DNA of 20,172 nt from UBA6109 sp964506465 (GCA_964506465.1 CAZDLM010000054.1:1-20172), one strand, 5' to 3'; counted from the stretch's first letter, positions 8,107-15,872 are shown. The notes: generated by a model from the sequence alone, not told the origin. A program made the numbers and translations.

Positions 8107-9372
8107 TTACCTCACGACTTTGTCGTCCTCGGTCTTCGTCTCTTCGCCCCCGCTGAATTGCGCGATCAGGTCTTTGAGATCCACATCGTCGTCGAGAACG
8201 ACGTATTGCGGCTCGCCGTCATCGCGCTTGGCCGCGTCGGCATCCCGCTTCAGATCGTCTTCGACGGAGGTCATGTAGATGACGTCCTGGACGGCGAGTG
8301 GATCGATCAGGGTCGACTTGAAATCGGGCTCCTTCGAGGTCTCGGACATCATCCCGAACGTCTTGTGAGGATGGACGAAGGAGGTCCGGGTGTTGATGAA
8401 TTCCCGTTCGTAGAGTTCCATCGTGAACATGCCTTCGCTGCGGCTTGTCTGCATGATCGTTTCGAGCTGGGCGAGCTTGTTGTCGCGGATGCTGCTCTTC
8501 ACGGACGGGGTATCCCTCAGGATGGCCAGCGCGGGGACGCGGAAGCCGGCTTTTTCGACGAAGGTCAACTGCTGGATGATGAGCCACGACAGGGCGGAGG
8601 CGAACTGGTAGCGGATGACCTCCTGGTTTTCACCGGACACGGCGTTGTTGATGCGGTAGATGGCGTCCTCGGCGTCGGTCGCGTGGAGCGTCGCGAAGAC
8701 GAGGTGGCCGGATTCGGCGGCGTTGAGGGTGAGGCGGATCGTGTCCGGCTCCCGCAGCTCGCCGACGAAGATGACGTCGGGATTTTCCCGCAGAACGTCG
8801 AGGAGCCCCTGCTTGAAGGAGGGCACGTGGATGCCGACCTCCCGTTGCTCGATGAAGGCCTTCTTGGGCTGAAACCGGTATTCGATGGGGTCTTCGATCG
8901 TGATGATGTGGACCGGTCGGCTGCGGTTGATCTCTTCGATGATGGCTCCGACGGTCGTCGACTTGCCGGAGCCTGTGCTTCCGCAGACAAGAATCAGGCC
9001 GGCGCGGAGGTCCTTGATCGTGGCCAGCGAGGGGTGCAGATTGAGGCCGGCCATCTCCGGGATGGTCTCGGGCAGGAGCCGGATCGCGAGGCTCAGCCCG
9101 CGGGTCGTATAAAAAATGTTGACCCGGATCCGCACCTGGTTGACGGACAGTGCCAGATCGACGGACCAGCGCTTTCGAAGCGTGTGGAGCTGCCGATCAC
9201 TGAGGATTTCCCTGACCATGGCGTCGATCTCGGCCGGCGTCCATTTGACGTTCCTGTCGAAGTGGATGATGCCGTCGCGGCGGAAGATCAGCGGATGGCC
9301 GCCGGAGATGTGGATGTCGGAAAAGCGGTTCTTGATCGAGGCCGTGATCAGGTCCGCAAAGCGCTTGTTCAT
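8107..9372 (-). CDS. pilT: PilT/PilU-type pilus retraction ATPase with an acidic C-terminal extension
   Basis: This 421-residue secretion-type ATPase powers disassembly of type IV pili (twitching, DNA uptake). It has the N-terminal PAS-like region with SDIHISGGHP, Walker A GSTGSGKS (131-138), Asp box ITIEDPIEYRF (158-167), Walker B VIFVGELREPDT (200-211) and His box HLVFATLHATDA (223-234). It lacks the zinc tetra-cysteine of PilB, and the VGELR form is typical of PilT/PilU. The canonical AIRE-type motif is not obvious, and from about residue 345 there is an acidic tail (DLKRDADAAKRDDGE, LDDDVDLKDL), which recalls PilU more than PilT. The start at 9372 has AGAGGA about 9 nt upstream. It is separated from the other pilus genes by eno. 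Confidence 0.88.
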   Translation of the reverse strand: MNKRFADLITASIKNRFSDIHISGGHPLIFRRDGIIHFDRNVKWTPAEIDAMVREILSDRQLHTLRKRWSVDLALSVNQVRIRVNIFYTTRGLSLAIRLLPETIPEMAGLNLHPSLATIKDLRAGLILVCGSTGSGKSTTVGAIIEEINRSRPVHIITIEDPIEYRFQPKKAFIEQREVGIHVPSFKQGLLDVLRENPDVIFVGELREPDTIRLTLNAAESGHLVFATLHATDAEDAIYRINNAVSGENQEVIRYQFASALSWLIIQQLTFVEKAGFRVPALAILRDTPSVKSSIRDNKLAQLETIMQTSRSEGMFTMELYEREFINTRTSFVHPHKTFGMMSETSKEPDFKSTLIDPLAVQDVIYMTSVEDDLKRDADAAKRDDGEPQYVVLDDDVDLKDLIAQFSGGEETKTEDDKVVR

Positions 9373-9473
9373 ATCTCCCAGTCCTCTTCCGTGAGAAGAA
9401 TCCGCCGGCCCGATGCGCGGAGTTTTCTGTTCCGGACCCTGCGTCGGCGGCGGAAAGAATAGGATTCTGCCGC

Positions 9474-9499
9474 CCGCCTGTCAAGGGGAAAACAGGCGG
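9474..9499. repeat. Short inverted repeat between pilT and ttcA
   Basis: CCGCCTGT (9474-9481) and its complement ACAGGCGG (9492-9499) flank a ten-base purine-rich loop. It lies in the 232-bp spacer between divergent genes. No T-tract follows on either side, so it does not look like a terminator. A regulatory hairpin or binding site is possible. Confidence 0.4.
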
Positions 9500-9545
9500 A
9501 TGACGGCGCCGTCGCGTGGACGGGAGGGCCGCTGAGGTCTTTGCC

Positions 9546-9574
9546 TTGATTCCGGCCGGGAACTCATGTACGAT
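9546..9574 (+). promoter_or_regulatory. Candidate sigma70-type promoter for ttcA-smpB
   Basis: A -35-like TTGATT (9546-9551) and a -10-like TACGAT (9569-9574) are separated by exactly 17 bases, each matching four of six consensus positions. The expected start would be near 9581, shortly before the GGGGGA ribosome site and the ATG at 9605. Confidence 0.5.
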
Positions 9575-9604
9575 CCACCCTTCCTGTATCGGGGGATCTG
9601 AAAT

Positions 9605-10372
9605 ATGGAACGGCCGAGGCCGACAAAGCTCTACCATCATCTGAAGAAGTGGCTCGAAAAGGCGGTCATGGACTACGGCATGATCGCAGCGGGCGACCGC
9701 GTCCTCGTCGGGGTCTCCGGAGGCGCCGACAGCCTTGCGCTCCTGGACCTGCTGGATACGCCCATGGTCTTTACGCCCCCCTTCGAGCTTTTCGCCGTTC
9801 ACGTGGATCTCGGATTCGACGCCGCGGGCACGGACGCGGCACGCCTGGAAGCGTACCTGAGCGATGGGGGCTACCGTCATGTTGTCGCCCGCACCGACAT
9901 CGGCCCGGTTGCTCACGGGCCGGTCAACCGGAAGAATCCCTGTTTCCTCTGCTCCCGTCTCCGGCGGAAACGGATCTTCGAGGCGGCGGAGGATCTGGGC
10001 TGCAACCGCGTGGCACTGGCCCACCACCGGGACGACATCATCGAAACCGTGCTCCTGAACATGTTCTATGCGCGCGAGATCAGCACGATGGTCCCGAACC
10101 AGTCCATCTTCGGCGGAAGGCTTTCCATCATCCGCCCGCTCGCCTATATCCGCGAACCTCTGATCAAGAAATACGCCAATGAGCGGGGATTCTCGACGGT
10201 CGCGAACCGGTGCCCGACGAGCGGCACGTCCAAGCGCCGCTACATCAAGGAGCTCCTCGACCGTCTGGAGGGCGACAACCGCGACGTCCGGGACAACATC
10301 TTCCGCGCCCTGGGCCGCGTGAAGCCGGACTATCTGCTGGCGGCCGGACGCGCCGGCGGGGGAGGGACCTGA
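9605..10372 (+). CDS. ttcA: TtcA-family PP-loop tRNA thiolation enzyme
   Basis: This 255-residue protein has a PP-loop ATP pyrophosphatase motif VSGGADS (37-43) and the CFLC pair (C113, C116) plus a third cysteine C203 in NRCPTSGTSKR. That is the three-Cys pattern that holds the Fe-S cluster in TtcA, which makes 2-thiocytidine at position 32 of some tRNAs. ALAHHRDDIIET (137-148) matches the conserved LGHHxDD segment. The lysine of the usual SGGKDS is replaced by Ala, so a related member of the TtcA/TtuA superfamily is possible. The ATG at 9605 follows GGGGGA. One base separates the stop from the smpB start, so translation of the two is probably coupled. Substrate is inferred from family. Confidence 0.85.
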   Translation: MERPRPTKLYHHLKKWLEKAVMDYGMIAAGDRVLVGVSGGADSLALLDLLDTPMVFTPPFELFAVHVDLGFDAAGTDAARLEAYLSDGGYRHVVARTDIGPVAHGPVNRKNPCFLCSRLRRKRIFEAAEDLGCNRVALAHHRDDIIETVLLNMFYAREISTMVPNQSIFGGRLSIIRPLAYIREPLIKKYANERGFSTVANRCPTSGTSKRRYIKELLDRLEGDNRDVRDNIFRALGRVKPDYLLAAGRAGGGGT

Positions 10373-10373
10373 G

Positions 10374-10847
10374 ATGGCCAAATTGGATGGCGGTGAAAAG
10401 GTCCTCTGCACCAACAAGACGGCCCGGCGGGACTATGCTATCGGGGATACCTACGAGGCGGGGATTGCCCTCGTGGGAACGGAGGTCAAGGCGCTCCGGG
10501 AGGGAAAGGCGGATCTGAAAGACAGCTACGCCCGCGTGGAGGAGGAGGAGATCTTCCTCCACGACGTGAACATCAGCGCCTACACCTTCGGGAACCGCGC
10601 CAACCACAACCCGATGCGGGTTCGCAAACTCCTCCTCCACAAGCGCGAGATCCGGAAGCTTTACGGGAAGTCCCGCGAGAAGGGCTTTACGCTCATTCCC
10701 CTGCGTCTGTACTTCAAGCGGGGTAAGATCAAGGTCGAGCTCGGCGTCGCCCGGGGGAAGAAGTACGTGGACCGGCGGGAGGACATCAAGCGCCGCGAGG
10801 ACCAGCGCGACATGGAAAGGGAGCTTCGGAAAAGGAACCGGGGCTGA
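10374..10847 (+). CDS. smpB: SmpB, tmRNA-binding protein
   Basis: This 157-residue protein has the full SmpB pattern: N-terminal NKTARRDYAI, then AGIALVGTEVKALREGKADLKDSYARV, the HNPMRVRKLLLHKREI segment, LYFKRGKIKVELGVARGKKYVDRR and the basic C-terminal tail ending KRNRG. SmpB binds tmRNA, acts as the missing codon-anticodon part in the stalled ribosome and enables trans-translation. The start is one base after the ttcA stop, with a GGAGGG site inside the end of ttcA. Its RNA partner, ssrA, begins only about 640 bp downstream on the same strand, with rnk inserted on the opposite strand. Confidence 0.97.
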   Translation: MAKLDGGEKVLCTNKTARRDYAIGDTYEAGIALVGTEVKALREGKADLKDSYARVEEEEIFLHDVNISAYTFGNRANHNPMRVRKLLLHKREIRKLYGKSREKGFTLIPLRLYFKRGKIKVELGVARGKKYVDRREDIKRREDQRDMERELRKRNRG

Positions 10848-10895
10848 CGGAGGTCATGCGCCTTCCGTCCCCGCCCACCCGGCCGGCATGGCGGA

Positions 10896-11312
10896 TCAAC
10901 GGTCGAAATGCCCAGCCGCCTCCGGTTGATAAAGAACCTCCTGGACCTTCAATCGTCTCATGCCGGAAGGAACCTGCCACTCGATGATGTCGCCGACGCC
11001 GTACCCGATCAGCGCCGTGCCGATCGGCGCCAGAATAGAGATTTTGTTGTCCCCGACGTTCGCCTGGGCGGGAAAGACGAGCGTATAGGTCGACTCTTCC
11101 TCAGATGCGAGATCCTGAAGGCGAACGACGGAATTCATCGTGACGACGTCTTTCGGGATCTTCTTGGATGCGACCACTCTCGCTCGGTCGAGTTCCTTCT
11201 CAAGGCTGTCGAGATTCGCCGTCGGCTTGGCAGTGTTTTCCCTCACAGCGTCGATCAGCTTCCGCAGCTTCTCCATATCGGGCCTGGTAATGTAGATGAC
11301 TCTCTGCGCCAT
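10896..11312 (-). CDS. rnk: Rnk / GreA-like nucleoside diphosphate kinase regulator
   Basis: This 138-residue protein resembles E. coli Rnk closely in its C-terminal two thirds: LEKELDRARVV, IPKDVVTMNSVVRL, LVFPAQAN, ISILAPIGTALIGYGVGD and the ending LYQPEAAG. Rnk belongs to the GreA/GreB C-terminal (FKBP-like) fold and can interact with RNA polymerase without transcript cleavage activity. The N-terminal helical arm is short, as expected for Rnk rather than GreA. I place the start at the ATG at 11312, which has AAAGGA about 9 nt upstream; a longer frame to 11360 has no better site. It is convergent with smpB (48 bp apart) and divergent from ssrA. Confidence 0.92.
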   Translation of the reverse strand: MAQRVIYITRPDMEKLRKLIDAVRENTAKPTANLDSLEKELDRARVVASKKIPKDVVTMNSVVRLQDLASEEESTYTLVFPAQANVGDNKISILAPIGTALIGYGVGDIIEWQVPSGMRRLKVQEVLYQPEAAGHFDR

Positions 11313-11432
11313 GGCGGGCTTCCTTTCGTTCTTTCCGCGTTGTCTGGTAACATTTCGCACGGATTCGATTTCTTTTCAACCAGGAAAGGCAGTGGAACGA
11401 GGATTAAACTCGCACCAGACTCGTAATGAAGC

Positions 11433-11461
11433 TTGACGCGGAAGCCCACAGCGCCTATATT
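11433..11461 (+). promoter_or_regulatory. Strong sigma70-type promoter of ssrA
   Basis: The -35 box TTGACG (11433-11438) and the -10 box TATATT (11456-11461) are separated by 17 bases. Each box matches five of the six consensus bases. The predicted start, near 11468, leaves about 20 bases of 5' leader to be removed by RNase P before the tmRNA 5' end at 11489. Confidence 0.8.
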
Positions 11462-11488
11462 AAGCCCCAGTTCATTCCTGTCTATTGT

Positions 11489-11842
11489 GGGGGCGCCACG
11501 GTTTCGACGGGGATATTTGAAGTTGCAGCAGCGTGCCGAGGTTCCTACAGGCCTCGTTAAACAGGTAGGACAAACTTAGTCGCGAACGATTACGACTACG
11601 CCTTAGCCGCCTAAGAACGGCTAACGTCCTCCCGGCGTCGCCCGCCGAACCGGAGAGGGCGTCAATCAGGCGGGCTGGCCATCTCCCCTTTCCCGGAGGG
11701 GAGGGGTAAGAACCTCACGGGATAGCGTCGGATCGATCCTGCCTCTGGGAGCCTCCGGGGCGAAATCAAATCAGGGGATTCGCACGAAGAAACTGCAGCG
11801 GAAGGTTTCCGGACGCGGGTTCGACTCCCGCCGCCTCCACCA
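11489..11842 (+). ncRNA. ssrA: Transfer-messenger RNA (tmRNA), one-piece, 354 nt
   Basis: The 5' end GGGGGCGCCACGG and the 3' end CGCCTCCACCA pair into a seven-base acceptor stem (one G-U). The T-arm GGGTTCGACTCCC is canonical, and CCA is encoded. The tag reading frame begins at a GCG resume codon (11582-11584) right after UUAGUC and ends at TAA (11612-11614): ANDYDYALAA, to which the charged Ala is added first. With SmpB it rescues stalled ribosomes and tags the peptide for proteolysis. Further inverted repeats between the tag and the T-arm fit the pseudoknot region. Its 3' end is also the attachment site of the adjoining integrase island; the gene remains intact. Confidence 0.97.
11818..11842 (+). 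other. Probable island attachment site (attL) in the 3' end of ssrA
   Basis: The T-arm and acceptor end of ssrA are the standard crossover region for P4-type integrases, and an integrase of that type starts 180 bp downstream reading away from ssrA. Host-like, GC-rich DNA lies to the left and AT-richer DNA to the right. A second copy of this end (attR) should mark the far side of the island; I find none in the window. Confidence 0.6.
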
Positions 11843-11873
11843 GAACATAATCCAATACAATCCAAAGAAGTAC

Positions 11874-11902
11874 AAAACCCGTTAGAAATAGCGGGTTTTT
11901 TC
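11874..11902 (+). terminator. Intrinsic terminator after ssrA
   Basis: The stem AAAACCCGTTA / TAGCGGGTTTT closes on a GAAA tetraloop with one T-G wobble, and the run of Ts continues to 11901. It lies 32 bases after the tmRNA CCA and thus ends the ssrA transcript, although it sits on the island side of the predicted crossover. Confidence 0.85.
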
Positions 11903-11950
11903 TTGATTCCCGTCTAATAACATGCTATACGATTCATCAAAATCCGGGAT

Positions 11951-12003
11951 TTATGGGTACCTAAAATCAAGCAAAGAGTACCCATAATGTAATGCGGGTA
12001 CCC
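11951..12003. repeat. GGGTACC repeats upstream of the integrase
   Basis: TTATGGGTAC (11951-11960) is exactly inverted at 11978-11987, and a third copy forms the palindrome GGGTACCC at 11996-12003. They lie between ssrA and the integrase start. Repeats of this kind next to P4-type integrases are plausible arm-type integrase/excisionase sites or an operator controlling int. The function is inferred. Confidence 0.6.
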
Positions 12004-12021
12004 AAAAGTGGAGATATTGCC

Positions 12022-13254
12022 ATGCCGAAACGAATCATCCCTTTGACGGATATGAAGGTCCAAAAAGCCAGACCGCAAGACAAACCAATTGCGCTATTTG
12101 ACGGAGGCGGTCTATATCTTCTGATAACGCCTTCCGGTGGTAAGTTGTGGCGGTTTAAATATCGTTTCGAGAAAAAAGAGAAGAAGCTTGCTTTCGGATC
12201 GTACCCGGAAATCAGTCTGCAAGACGCACGTCGCAAACGGGAAGATGCCCGGAGGCTACTTGCAAGCAACATTGATCCTGATTCCATTCGTAAGGCACAG
12301 AAGCAGGCAAAAACAGAGGAAACCGAAACCTTCGAGGTTATTGGCCGGGAATGGCATACGAAATTCACGCCGACGTGGACGTCTGGGCATGCCGTCACGA
12401 TTATGAGCCGGTTGGAGCGCGATCTATTTCCATGGATCGGCAAACGCCCGATCAATCAAATCAAGGCGCCTGAACTGCTCGCCGTCCTTCGCAGGGTGGA
12501 AAGCCGAGGCGCTCTCGAATCGGCACACCGGATCAGGACGATTGCCGGGCAGGTTTTCCGATATGCCGTTGCCACGGGGAGGGCAGAGCGCGACCCCGCG
12601 GCCGATCTTAAAGGAGCCTTACCGCAGCCGCGAGAAAGGCACCATGCTGCGCTTACGGAGCCCAAAGAAGTTGCACCCCTTTTAAGGGCCTTGGACGGCT
12701 ATCAGGGGCATTTTGTCGTGAAGTGCGCCTTGAGGCTTGCGCCGATGTTCTTCACTCGCCCCGGAGAACTTCGCAATGCGGAATGGTCGGAGATTGATCT
12801 TGACGAAACCGTTTGGAACATACCGGCGCACAAGATGAAGATGAAACAGGCACACATCGTGCCGCTTTGCCGCCAGGCGGTGGAGATATTGACGGAACTG
12901 AAGGAAGTGACCGGGCCAAGTCGCTACGTTTTCCCGTCCGGGCGCTCCTTCGCGCGGCCGATGAGCAACAATGCCGTTAACGCAGCGCTTCGCCGTATGG
13001 GGTACGATAGGGAAACTATGACCGGCCACGGCTTCCGGGCAATGGCGCGGACCATTCTCGATGAAGTCCTGCATGTCCGGCCTGATTACATCGAGCATCA
13101 GCTTGCCCATGCCGTGCGTGACCCAAACGGGCGGGCTTACAATCGGACGGCTCACCTGGAAGAACGCCGGAAAATGATGCAGATATGGGCGGATTATCTT
13201 GACGGATTAAAGGCAAATGGCGCGGTGATTCCGTTCAAGACAATCAAAGGATAA
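12022..13254 (+). CDS. P4-type tyrosine integrase
   Basis: This 410-residue site-specific recombinase has an N-terminal DUF4102-like arm-binding domain (LTDMKVQKARP, KLWRFKYRF, KKLAFGSYPEISLQDAR), a central SAM-like core-binding domain and the C-terminal catalytic domain. Catalytic residues can be read: R246 in TRPGELR, H336 and R339 in GHGFR, H363 in QLAHAV and the nucleophile Y373 in AYNRTAH. I prefer the ATG at 12022, with GGAG eight bases upstream, over the in-frame ATG at 11992, which lies in the repeat region. It is intact and faces away from ssrA. It would integrate and, with an excisionase, release the island at the ssrA 3' end. No excisionase gene is visible in the window. Confidence 0.95.
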   Translation: MPKRIIPLTDMKVQKARPQDKPIALFDGGGLYLLITPSGGKLWRFKYRFEKKEKKLAFGSYPEISLQDARRKREDARRLLASNIDPDSIRKAQKQAKTEETETFEVIGREWHTKFTPTWTSGHAVTIMSRLERDLFPWIGKRPINQIKAPELLAVLRRVESRGALESAHRIRTIAGQVFRYAVATGRAERDPAADLKGALPQPRERHHAALTEPKEVAPLLRALDGYQGHFVVKCALRLAPMFFTRPGELRNAEWSEIDLDETVWNIPAHKMKMKQAHIVPLCRQAVEILTELKEVTGPSRYVFPSGRSFARPMSNNAVNAALRRMGYDRETMTGHGFRAMARTILDEVLHVRPDYIEHQLAHAVRDPNGRAYNRTAHLEERRKMMQIWADYLDGLKANGAVIPFKTIKG

Positions 13255-13359
13255 TGCACTGGAATACTCGCCGGAATCCCGCATTCAGAGAGTTGACCTC
13301 GACGGGAGCACTTCCACCCACTAGACCCTGAACGCACGGTCAGGTCAACGAGGGATAAG

Positions 13360-13406
13360 ACGGGATAACGAAAGAAAATTAAATTTCGAGTAGTTATCCC
13401 GTTTTT
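13360..13406 (+). terminator. Probable intrinsic terminator after the integrase
   Basis: ACGGGATAAC (13360-13369) is exactly inverted as GTTATCCCGT (13393-13402) around an AT-rich loop containing a second CGAAA/TTTCG pairing, and TTTT follows. It lies about 105 bases after the int stop, so it would end the int transcript. Confidence 0.7.
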
Positions 13407-13459
13407 CTTGTCTAAGGTGCACAAAGGAAATAGAAGGAAAAGGGAGGATATTTTTTGAA

Positions 13460-13472
13460 AAGTAATGACCAA
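13460..13472. repeat. 13-bp direct repeat flanking the IS (left copy; right copy at 15927-15939)
   Basis: AAGTAATGACCAA occurs on both sides of the IS. If the 4-bp AGTA is the target duplication, the empty site read AAGTAATGACC twice in tandem. If the whole 13 bp is the duplication, the left end would begin GTATGTG instead. The first reading fits the IS21 family better. Confidence 0.65.
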
Positions 13473-13475
13473 GTA

Positions 13476-13538
13476 TGTGAATCGGCATGCAATAATGACC
13501 CACCTTTGAGGTAAATCGGCATCTAAAATTGACCCACC
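13476..13538. repeat. Left terminal multi-repeat of the IS21 element
   Basis: Two units of AATCGGCAT-N7-TGACCCACC lie at 13480-13504 and 13514-13538, 34 bp apart. IS21 family ends carry such multiple transposase-binding sites. The spacing of 34 bp, about three helical turns, would place both units on the same DNA face. Confidence 0.75.
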
Positions 13539-13591
13539 CTAGACAGCCTTCTACACTGCCCGCAATCGGGCAGAAGGAGGGCTGAGGGGAG

Positions 13592-15109
13592 ATGCTTGTC
13601 GTGGAGACGATACGGAAGATTCGGTTATCGATTCAGCGGGACGGCCATTCGATTCGACACACTGCAAGGGAGTTGGGGATTTCGCGGAACACAGTCCGCA
13701 AGGCGGTTCGGAGCCAGCAGACGGCGTTTTGTTACCATCGGAAGTCCCAGCCCAGGCCGGTCATGGGCGCATTCGTGGAGCGATTGGAGGAGGCCTTGTT
13801 GGAGGATGGGAAGCTTCCGAAGCGGCAACGGAGGACTGCCATAGTTCTTTTCGAGCAGTTGCAGGCCGATGGCTATACGGGCAGCTATGACAGCATTCGG
13901 CGTTGTGTGAGGGATTGGCGGAGGCGACAGAGTCAGTTACCCGCCGAGGTTTACATTCCGCTGGTATTCGAGCCGGGTGAGGCCTTCCAGTTCGACTGGA
14001 GTCACGAGCTGGTAGAGATGGCAGGGATGCCGGTCACGGTGAAGGTGGCGCAGCTGCGGTTGTGCCATAGCCGGCATTTTCTGGTGGTGGCCTACCCGCG
14101 GGAGACACAGGAGATGGTCTTCGACGCGCATGCGCAGGCCTTCGAGTTTTTCGGGGGCGTGTGTCGGAGAGGGATCTACGACAACCTGAAGGCAGTGGTG
14201 AACAAGATATTGGCCGGGAAGGAACGCAGCTTCAACAACCGCTTCGGGCAGTTGTGTTCGCATTACCTGTTTGAACCGGTGGCCTGCACCCCCGTGGCCG
14301 GGTGGGAGAAGGGTCAGGTGGAGAACCAGGTGGGTACCGTGCGCCGCCGCTTCTTCGTGCCACGGCTCAAGGTCCGGGATTTCTGTGAGCTGAACGCGTA
14401 TCTCCGGGAACGGTGCCTCCAGTGGGCCAAGACCCATCCCCATCCTGATTTCAAAGATCAGAGTGTGTGGCAGGTCTATGAAGCGGAGAAGCCTCATCTT
14501 ATACCGTTGCCACCGCCCTTTGACGGATACGCAGAGAGACCGGCCCGGGTAACCCCCAGCAGTCTGGTGAGCTTCGATCGGAACCGCTACAGCGTCGACT
14601 GCCGTCATGTAGGCTCTCCGGTGCAACTGCGGGTGTATGCCGAACGGATCGTCGTCGTTCGGGAAGGCGAGGTGATCGGTGACCATCGGCGTCATTTCGG
14701 CAGCGGCAAGACGATTTTCGATCCCTGGCACTACGTACCGGCCCTGGCCCGCAAGCCCGGGGCGCTACGCAACGGGGCACCCTTCCGGCACTGGGACCTG
14801 CCTGAAGCCATTGCGCGTGTCGGCGAACAGCTTCAGCGCCGCTATCCGGACTGGGACCGGCAGTATGTAGGCATCCTGCAGACCGTGCCGCTTTATGGCC
14901 TGGAGGCTGTGGAAGCGGCCTGCAGCAAGGCGCTCAACGCTGGAGTCATCAGCAAAGAGGTGGTGCTCAACCTGCTCAATCGAAGTAGAGAAGATACGGA
15001 TGCCCCTCCCATCGATCCTCCGGAGCACCTGATCCTCAAACAGCCTCCCATTGCCGACTGTCAGCGCTACGACCGCCTGCGACAGGAGGTGATCTATGTT
15101 GCGCAATGA
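13592..15109 (+). CDS. istA: IS21-family transposase IstA
   Basis: This 505-residue DDE transposase has an N-terminal helix-turn-helix (HSIRHTARELGISRNTVRKA) that binds the terminal repeats. The catalytic RNase H-like core has D135 in FQFDWSHE, D197 in GIYDNLKAVV and E244 in KGQVENQVG. The C-terminal part holds the Mu-transposase-like beta-barrel (SSLVSFDRNRYSVDCR). Length is normal for IstA. The ATG at 13592 has AAGGAGG and GAGGGG stretches just upstream. It overlaps istB by 14 bp, as in other IS21 elements. No frameshift or stop disrupts it. Confidence 0.96.
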   Translation: MLVVETIRKIRLSIQRDGHSIRHTARELGISRNTVRKAVRSQQTAFCYHRKSQPRPVMGAFVERLEEALLEDGKLPKRQRRTAIVLFEQLQADGYTGSYDSIRRCVRDWRRRQSQLPAEVYIPLVFEPGEAFQFDWSHELVEMAGMPVTVKVAQLRLCHSRHFLVVAYPRETQEMVFDAHAQAFEFFGGVCRRGIYDNLKAVVNKILAGKERSFNNRFGQLCSHYLFEPVACTPVAGWEKGQVENQVGTVRRRFFVPRLKVRDFCELNAYLRERCLQWAKTHPHPDFKDQSVWQVYEAEKPHLIPLPPPFDGYAERPARVTPSSLVSFDRNRYSVDCRHVGSPVQLRVYAERIVVVREGEVIGDHRRHFGSGKTIFDPWHYVPALARKPGALRNGAPFRHWDLPEAIARVGEQLQRRYPDWDRQYVGILQTVPLYGLEAVEAACSKALNAGVISKEVVLNLLNRSREDTDAPPIDPPEHLILKQPPIADCQRYDRLRQEVIYVAQ

Positions 15110-15827
15110 GGTCTTGGCACTGATGGAGGCGCTCAAACTCAGGGGCATGCAGGAGGTTTATGACGAGGTGCTCGCAAGTGGGCGCAAGCAGCGCGCCATC
15201 CCGGAGAAGGTAATCCTCGAACTGCTCAAGGCGGAGACGGCCGAACGCAGGCTTCGCAGCATCCGCTACCGCTTGGGACAGGCCCGTTTCCCCGTGTCCA
15301 AAGACTTGGACAGCTTCCGGTTTGCGGATGCGTTAGTCGATGAAGCCCAGATCCGTTCCCTGTACGAAGGCGGCTTCATCCAAAACCGCAGCAACCTGAT
15401 CTTCGTGGGCGGCACAGGCACCGGCAAGACTCACCTGGCCATCGCCATCGCAGCCAATCTCGTGCGACAGGGATCACGGGCTCGCTTCTACAACCTGGTG
15501 GATCTGGCCAATGATCTGGAACAGGAGACTCTGGCCGGGCGCGGCGGCAAACTTACCGCCAGTCTGTCGCGCTTCCATCTGGTTCTGCTTGACGAACTGG
15601 GGTATCTGCCTTTCTCCAAAAACGCAAGCCAGTTAATCTTTCATCTGATCTCCAAACTCTACGAGCAGACCTCGGTGATCATCACCACCAACCTCGCCTT
15701 TGGCGAATGGCCCCAGGTCTTCGGCGACAAGAAGATGACCACCGCCATGCTTGACCGGATCACCCATCACTGCGAGATCATCGAAACGGGAAACGATTCC
15801 TGGAGAATGAAACACCGGGCCTCCTGA
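15096..15827 (+). CDS. istB: IS21-family ATPase helper IstB
   Basis: This 243-residue AAA+ ATPase is related to DnaC. It has Walker A GGTGTGKT (105-112), Walker B LVLLDEL (D166, E167), sensor I TTNLAFGEW and an arginine-containing C-terminal segment (DRITHHCEI). IstB assembles on target DNA and activates IstA for transposition. The start ATG at 15096 lies inside the end of istA, with a strong AGGAGGTGATC site, so the two are translationally coupled. It is intact and full length. Confidence 0.96.
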   Translation: MLRNEVLALMEALKLRGMQEVYDEVLASGRKQRAIPEKVILELLKAETAERRLRSIRYRLGQARFPVSKDLDSFRFADALVDEAQIRSLYEGGFIQNRSNLIFVGGTGTGKTHLAIAIAANLVRQGSRARFYNLVDLANDLEQETLAGRGGKLTASLSRFHLVLLDELGYLPFSKNASQLIFHLISKLYEQTSVIITTNLAFGEWPQVFGDKKMTTAMLDRITHHCEIIETGNDSWRMKHRAS

Positions 15828-15872
15828 AACGATTGCTCAGGAAAGGACAAAACAGAAAACTTCTTTACAGGG

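Larger units (their letters stand above)
13255..13475. other. Non-coding spacer between integrase and IS21 element
   Basis: There is no supportable gene here. An inverted pair GTTGACCT (13292-13299) and AGGTCAAC (13342-13349) and the terminator at 13360-13406 are the visible structures. The last 40 bases become AT-rich and end at the IS target. Beyond 13475 the non-coding stretch up to 13591 is the left end of the IS. Confidence 0.5.

Noticed and set aside
8158..9462. Plus-strand open frame of 434 codons opposite the PilT-like gene
   Set aside because: The opposite strand has all ATPase motifs in order; the antisense product is low-complexity Asp/Gly/Val-rich and has no motif.
9474..9499. 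Hairpin between pilT and ttcA as a terminator
   Set aside because: It lies between two divergent gene starts and has no T-run on either side.
9197..10417. Minus-strand open frame of 406 codons opposite ttcA
   Set aside because: It overlaps the pilT start, runs through the whole ttcA gene and has no motif or ribosome site.
11662..11865. Minus-strand open frame across the 3' half of ssrA
   Set aside because: It lies within the structured tmRNA and terminates in intergenic sequence; annotated tmRNA features explain the region.
13286..13320. Possible attR-like copy of the ssrA 3' end after int
   Set aside because: Only short scattered matches to the T-arm/acceptor sequence; not a convincing duplicate.
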